Shown: one piece after another, positions 57,416 through 64,000 of the stretch
Numbering within the stretch: the stretch's first letter is position 1
Layout: every line of letters starts with the position of its first letter
Origin: Selaginella moellendorffii
Lineage: Eukaryota; Streptophyta; Lycopodiopsida; Selaginellales; Selaginellaceae
Length of the DNA stretch: 64,000 nucleotides
Assembly: GCF_000143415.4 (NCBI RefSeq)
Contig: NW_003314321.1
Span: 382,236-446,235, forward strand
Reading direction: 5' to 3'
Notes under the pieces: model-generated
The model's input: the letters and a program-made list of their open reading frames with translations, nothing else
Database searches by the model: none
Told to the model about the DNA's origin: nothing
Made by a program: the position numbers and the translations under genes

Positions 57416-57716
57416 ACTTGTGGAGAGTAGTCTGGACAATTTTGGTGAGTTTTTCATGAGTTTTGACAGAATCCATGATCATGATTTCATACAGGTAAGA
57501 TCCCCTTGGCCACGTCTGCTGCCAAGTCACTTTCTGTGACATGTCACTTATCTCGTCAGTAAGAGATAGCAGTGGTCGCAAGGACTGTGCGGCGCCATTT
57601 CTTTCGTTTCCTATCCTGCTGCTTCACCTCTTCAGCTGAAACTTTCCATTTTACTCACCCTCCAGCAGTTAGGCACTGCTTCGAAGATATAACGCGCGGT
57701 CCAAACTAAGAAGAAG

Positions 57717-59275
<1,559 letters not shown>

Positions 59276-59647
59276 GATTTCTTTTGGTTTTGCTTCAACG
59301 ACGGGTTTATGTTTAAAATTTGTGAATATATTTAAGATTCGGGAATATGTGGTGTCAGATTATCTCACATGCCGTAGCTCAAACTCGTGCCACCGAAACT
59401 GTATATAATGTTAGTCGGGGCTGTTGTGTGCTTGGGCCGTGGCCACCTGATCAGTGGCAATCATGGCCATTGCACGCCGCGGCAAAGAGTAAGCCCATAA
59501 ATCCTAAAACCTAAGATGCATTAATCGATGCACTTGGCGAGATTATGCAAGTTTTTAATATAGAACCGAATGTTAATATTAAGGAAACAAGTTTGTTATT
59601 CCTATTCGGATTTGGATCTTGAAGAAAAAATTGAATCATGTGAAAGT
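59276..59647. other. Beta-tubulin 3' region and spacer
   Basis: Contains the presumed 3' UTR. No other gene was seen before the tRNA. Confidence 0.4.
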
Positions 59648-59719
59648 GGTTTCATGGTCTAGTGGTGATGACACTGGACTCTGAATCCAGTAACCCGAGT
59701 TCAAACCTCGGCGAAACCT
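59648..59719 (+). tRNA. tRNA-Gln(CTG)
   Basis: A 72-nt cloverleaf. The acceptor stem GGTTTC pairs with GAAACC (pair 7-66 is an A-C mismatch). The D-loop segment is TAGTGGTGATGACA. The anticodon stem CTGGA/TCCAG has loop CTCTGAA, anticodon CTG (Gln). The T-arm is CCGAG-TTCAAAC-CTCGG, an intact B box. No intron. A short T-rich stretch follows. Confidence 0.9.
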
Positions 59720-60169
59720 TGTGATTTATAATACGTACTATAGTGTTTAGCAACAACATTGATGGATCATTGATGGATGGATGAATGAATTTTTCATTAA
59801 AATTGCCATCTAAATTAGCTCATGGTGTCTGAGCCCGGGACCGAGACTCCTTTGATTCTCTGACTCCTTTGATTCTCTAAATCCTCTTATACAAATTATT
59901 TCATTGTTGTAATTTTAACTGATTATACTAGTGAAGAGATTTTTGCAGAAGAGTGATTAGGTTAGCTCAACAGTGTAACTTCTTCAAAACCAGCATCTCG
60001 CCATCTCAAGGTTTCTCATGTTCCTCATGAGAACAATGGCTACAGGGGTGTAAATGCAACACGGTCGGACGTGGCCAACGTGTTGAAGAACCCAAATGAA
60101 AAAATAAAAGAACACTTTCTATTACAAAAGAATAGTGCTGTACAAAAGAATGTAAGTACATGGAAGCTC
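59720..60169. other. Intergenic, 3' side of XTH
   Basis: It holds a small inverted repeat TTCTCATG...CATGAGAA (about 60013-60033) and the presumed XTH 3' UTR on the minus strand. Nothing else is recognised. Confidence 0.4.
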
Positions 60170-61141
60170 TCAAAACTGGCCACAGTCCGCGGGAGTCGTC
60201 GGGAACCTCTTGCTGTCGGTGCAGTAGTCGTAGATCATGTAGTTGTCCTTGACCCACTTGAGCTTGCTCTTGGTCTCCTCGTCGGTGCTCTGGAATGCCT
60301 CTTGCTCCCACCAGTTGCCCTCGGGAGCACTGCACGACTCCACACCCCCGGCGCAAGCATCCACGCTGAATCCCTTGTACGCCGCCACGAATGGAGCGTG
60401 ATCCCAGTTGATCTTCTCCAGCCCGCCGCGAGTAGCCCAGTCGTCTCCGTTCCACAGGCTCGAGTAGATCCCCATTGGCTGGCTCTTTGGGAATGGGATC
60501 CCGATGGCTTCGTTGTTCTTGTGGACACGCAGAGGGACATCGTCCACGTAGAATCTGAGGGACCAAAACCACAGTTTGAGCGATTATCGAAAAGTTTTCG
60601 CAAAAAACTTACATGATCTGCTGCTTGTTCCAGAGGACGGAATAGGTGTGGAAGTCCTGAGTGGGGTCGAACCAGAGGTAGTGTCGCTGCTCCCGGTTTC
60701 CAACGCCATTGGCGAAAACGTTGGTCTGGACGATGTATGGCTGCCCGGAAACGTTCCCCAAGAACTCAAAGTCGATCTCGTCGTGCTTGTCGGTCTCCGA
60801 GGACATGTAGAATGCCGTCACAGTTCCAGCAGAGTCATTAGGAACCAGCTTGATCTTCATGCTGATATGACCGAACAAGTATTTGCTGCGGGACCCAAAT
60901 CCAGCACCTATCATGCAACAGGACTTGATCAGCAAAACAGAAGCTTGAGAGAGGGATCGTTACCTGAAACCTTGTCGAGAACAAGCTGCATTTCGCTGCC
61001 ACCGTTGATCACTCGCGTATGATCATTGGCCCATCGGACATAGTAGTTCTCAGAGAAAGACACATCTGACTTTGGTGGGAGACGAGCAGAGAATGCAAGC
61101 TCGGCCAACAACAGCAATGCAATGACTTTGAGAGCACCCAT
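60170..61141 (-). CDS. XTH: Xyloglucan endotransglucosylase/hydrolase (GH16), 3 exons
   Basis: Exons 60964-61141, 60613-60907 and 60170-60554 (858 nt, 285 residues). It cuts and rejoins xyloglucan chains in the growing cell wall. A signal peptide ([19 protein letters not shown]) precedes the GH16 jelly roll. The active site [10 protein letters not shown] carries the catalytic glutamates and is followed directly by the conserved NVSG glycosylation site. The XET C-terminal domain has paired cysteines ([23 protein letters not shown]...DCGQF). The frame is open upstream to an ATG at 61240, but I chose 61141 because the signal peptide then sits at the N-terminus. Confidence 0.94.
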
Positions 61142-61486
61142 TGCTCGATCGAAACTCCTGGCAGGAACAGAAGACTTGTATGATCGAAGGCTTGGGATGA
61201 AACTTCGAATACTGGGGATGGAGTTTGCAATGGTTACCACTGGAGTGGTGATGGAGATTTATAGATGTTGCCATTGCCGCGGAATAAACGCGTGATAGGA
61301 AAAAGAATGAGTTGGAGGCTTAATAGGATCCAGCTCAAGAGAGAGTAAGGTCGCCATATTTTGTTGGTATGGGAGGAAGCTTCTGCGCGAGCGAAGAGAG
61401 GATTGGCTGTGTGGCAAGAAGTTTCTCGTGAGAAAAACTGAGCTCGTTGCCCATCTGTAATCCAACACAGCAAAGCAAGACGAAAT
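61142..61486 (-). promoter_or_regulatory. XTH upstream region
   Basis: Presumed promoter and 5' leader of XTH. Short ORFs on the minus strand have no family features. Confidence 0.35.
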
Positions 61487-62960
61487 TCAAAACCAATAAA
61501 CGTGTTGATGTTGATCGTCTCTACCTCGTAAGTACCTCACTTTCAAGTAGTTTAGTTTTTCCGTGTCTGGCATTAACAGCTGTGGTGTTTTGTCCCTTGC
61601 CACTAGCGACATGCCGCGGGAAGTATAATCTGTTGAAAGCACAGGAAAAGAAAAAGAAAAAGAAAAAAAAAAAAAAAAACAGGCAAGGAGTGGTGAACCC
61701 AACAGATGGGAAAAAGAAACAGTGTTGTCACGTACGCGTTTTGTGGACGACATTTCTACCAATCGGGGCCGAGTGTCAAGACGATTTAGTGAAGTTGTTG
61801 TCAGAGCCGTTGCAATCTTCGCACCAACGAGTGCATTATTCTTCACGAGCTGGATATCTGTCAATTGTAGCAAAGAAAAACTACCAAAGGAGGACTACCA
61901 AACAAAAGGATACTTGCAGCCAATGAATCGCCCCCAGTGAGCTCGTTGACGCGCTTGAGCAAGAATGGCGTCACAGAATTACTAGCAATACCTCTGCTCC
62001 TATAAAAAAAACACGTAGGAATACCAAGAGCGAAGTCACTGAGACGTACTCTGCTTCATGCAATGCCGATTGTGTGGCCGAGTCCACGTTCTTAGCTGCC
62101 GCTGCATGCTCTGCGGGTGCCCGATCAAAATGCCTGAACCCAATCCAAACTTCGTGTTTGCCTCTGCAGTGTCAAGCTAGAATCGATAACCACGATGGCT
62201 AGAGCTTACCTATGATGTCTGCGCATTCCTCCACACTGTCTGCTCGGCAAGGTGCTTTGCAGCCACTGTTAGGAGTAAAAAATGCTGGAAATTCATCAAT
62301 TGAGTAGCTAACAACCGTCACTCCTTGAGTTTCCTGCAAATTGTTTCATAGTAAAACACTCGTGCGCTATACGATGGTCTTACCAGGTATTCAAGTGTTC
62401 GTGGAATGTCAAGGATTGATTTTACCCCTGCACAAACCATCGCAACAGGAGTTTTACCCAGTTCTGTCAAGTACGAGGACACGTCCATAGCTTAATAGAA
62501 ACAAAGTTAAAGACACAAAAGTATAGAAGATTGGGCTTACTTGACGCCTTGTCGATGAACTCCTCCCATACCTCCACTTACGAATACTTTGATTCCCCAA
62601 AGGCTCCTCTTTTTTCCAATGTAGAAACTACCTTTGAAGCAAAAAACATTGTTGCTGAAACAGTGGTTGCTCCGTTTCCTCCACGAGCGAGCTGCGTAGA
62701 AAAACACTAACTGTGGAGAACAAGAGAAAAAAGAGCTTACGACGTAAGGAATGTCGTGGCTGGCCGTCTTTGAAACCGATGTTCAAGCTCAGCCACGTGT
62801 TAGAGCATTAAAAAAACAAAAAGCATACCATCGTCTAAATGGCTATGGTTGCCGGCACAGCGTTCGCTCTCACAATCTTGAGCTGTATGGAATTTTTTAC
62901 GGTAAGGCATTCCTGGCAACAAGCAAGAAAATCACTCGAATGGAAGTCTGGAGGAAATAA
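61487..62960 (-). pseudogene. Pseudouridine-5'-phosphate glycosidase (indigoidine synthase A-like) pseudogene
   Basis: Exon-like blocks on the minus strand match the family that splits pseudouridine 5'-phosphate into uracil and ribose 5-phosphate. They are KIVRANAVPATIAI (about 62885-62845), LARGGNGATTVSATMFFASK (about 62695-62635), GIKVFVSGGMGGVHRQG (about 62600-62550), [20 protein letters not shown] with [35 protein letters not shown] with CKAPCRADSVEECADI, AEHAAAAKNVDSATQSALHE, NSVTPFLLKRVNELTGGDSL and IQLVKNNALVGAKIATAL. Frameshifts occur at about 62888, about 62840 (ATTTAGAC where ATTTTAGAC would keep ILDDG), about 62610 and about 62120. The N-terminus is incomplete. A homopolymer-rich A tract lies at 61641-61679. 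Confidence 0.75.
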
Positions 62961-63100
62961 AGAGCGCGATGCCATGCGATATAATGGTGGATTCGAAAGA
63001 GCAGAAATTGTAAAGCCCTAAACCAGTTTTCGCAATGAACAAGCTCGGAAGAAAAGGTGACTTATGTGGCCTTTAAAGTTAAAAGCAGAATGGCATTTTC

Positions 63101-64000
63101 TTGCAAGAGAAAAGGGAGATGGAGATGAACGCAAAGACGATGGAGATATTGTTCCCCAATCTGCTAGACAAGTTCCAGGTAACAAAGACTATAGGACTGG
63201 GTGGATTCTCGAGGGTGCTTGAGGTGATCCGTTTGAGAGATGGGAAACACTTTGCGTGCAAGACGAACAGCATGATGGGTGACGATAAGCTCATACTGCA
63301 AGAGCTCAAGATCATGGCCCAACTGAGGCACGACCCAGGCGTGGTTCGTCTCATCGGCATTGTGTGTGACTTGGGTTTCTGCCATATCATAATGGAGCTG
63401 TGCGAAGGAACACTCCTCTTGTGGCGGATTTTGGCCTCTCCTGGTAAAAGGGGCAGGAAAAGGGGGTGTTGATGTGCGGTGGAACTGTGCGGTACATGCC
63501 CCCTGGTGAAAGGCTTTGTAAGCTCTTGAGTTTGGACTTCCCGGGAGGTCACCCAAACCAGTATTATTTAAGCTCAAAGACACTTAACCCCAAATATCCC
63601 AAGACCCTTAACCAATTGGAAAAAGGGGTGCATTCTTTTTCATAGGCCCTTTCCCTTTATATTTGAACCCCATGAATCGTCTCTCGAATTGTTCCTTTTG
63701 GTTGCTTATAGGCTTAAGGAATCTTGTGATATTTGGGCATTGGGCGTGACTTTGTACGAGATGCTCACAGGAAAGATTGCATATGAGGAGCTTCAAACAC
63801 CACAGGTTCTCCTTATTCTCTTCGACTGGTCGAGGGTTCCAGTGTTAGCCAAGGATTTGATGCTGGGGATGCTAAATCTGGACAAGAAAAAAAGATTGAC
63901 GGCAGCCCAGATCTTGGAACATCCATGGATCAAGCGAATCACTCAAAATTACAATAGGCCAGCCCCAGAAACAAAGGTGGAAGTCGAAGCAAAACAAGAT
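63101..64000 (+). pseudogene. Protein kinase pseudogene interrupted by a solo LTR (runs off the window)
   Basis: The N-lobe is readable from 63101: FQVTKTIGLGGFSRVLEV (glycine loop), HFACKTNSMM (ATP Lys) and IIMELCEG (hinge). The sequence then jumps, in another frame, to VADFGLSW followed by a stop at 63445. About 50-70 residues including the HRD catalytic loop are missing. GGTVRYMPPGERL follows, then the solo LTR, then KESCDIWALGVTLYEMLTG and LTAAQILEHPWIKRI at the right edge. Restoring one GGCTT target site joins the two halves in frame, so the LTR entered a formerly coding exon. The family is Ser/Thr kinase of CAMK/CDPK-like appearance; exact assignment is uncertain. Confidence 0.75.
63517..63710 (-). 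repeat. Solo LTR of the TRIM family
   Basis: 194 bp, the same length as the right LTR of the nested element at 47084-47277 and very similar to it (TGTAAGCTCTTGAGTTTGGA to TTGGTTGCTTATA). A target duplication GGCTT lies at 63512-63516 and 63711-63715. Confidence 0.9.

Noticed and set aside
61447-61926. 159-residue plus-strand ORF with poly-Lys
   Set aside because: It overlaps an A-rich tract and the antisense of the pseudouridine-phosphate glycosidase remnant. No protein features.

Overview
The window is nuclear DNA of a land plant, most likely a lycophyte such as Selaginella moellendorffii. The gene set is plant-specific: a very-long-chain KCS, an LHCA1-type antenna protein, an XTH, a DYW editing factor, a plant sterol glucosyltransferase and a PSTAIRE CDKA. 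The introns are very short (many about 50-70 bp), and gene-dense GC-richer blocks alternate with AT-rich blocks of decayed retrotransposons. The organism is an inference; no organelle or bacterial genes were seen.

Layout. 1-11.4 kb: an intronless secreted protein with a GNA-type lectin tail (286-1185, minus), then AT-rich repeats with a decayed Ty3/gypsy element, at least four copies of a short non-autonomous LTR element (TRIM-like, about 190-bp LTRs) and a solo LTR. 11.4-14.3 kb: a second, GC-richer gypsy relic. 14.8-31.9 kb: a housekeeping block with an intronless 3-ketoacyl-CoA synthase, two tandem GH27 alpha-galactosidases with identical exon lengths, a parvulin-type prolyl isomerase head-to-head with a DYW PPR protein, a fold-back repeat, a PAP2-type phosphatase, pyruvate kinase and LHCA1. 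33.4-41.4 kb: a UGT80-type sterol glucosyltransferase, an LRR receptor-like kinase with an atypical catalytic loop, and a second PAP2 protein. 40.8-53.1 kb: a tandem segmental duplication of the unit PAP2 - lectin protein - start of a P-class PPR gene. In unit 1 PAP2 is intact and PPR is truncated. In unit 2 PAP2 is wrecked, a 5.6-kb gypsy element carrying a nested TRIM has inserted, and the lectin and PPR genes are intact. 53.4-61.2 kb: CDKA, an FAD-dependent oxidoreductase, beta-tubulin, tRNA-Gln and XTH. 61.5-64.0 kb: a frameshifted pseudouridine-5'-phosphate glycosidase pseudogene and a protein-kinase pseudogene interrupted by a solo LTR.

Most genes are unrelated housekeeping functions: cell wall and lipid (KCS, XTH, alpha-galactosidase, UGT80), photosynthesis (LHCA1), central metabolism (pyruvate kinase), cell cycle and cytoskeleton (CDKA, beta-tubulin), organelle RNA editing (DYW). 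No operon-like pathway is seen. The least explained component is the three-member family of AT-rich, intronless, secreted proteins: a roughly 200-residue N-terminal region I do not recognise, fused to a C-terminal two-motif mannose-binding-lectin-like segment.

Exon boundaries were placed by hand from GT/AG sites, reading-frame continuity and family conservation. Every multi-exon model given sums to an intact reading frame.
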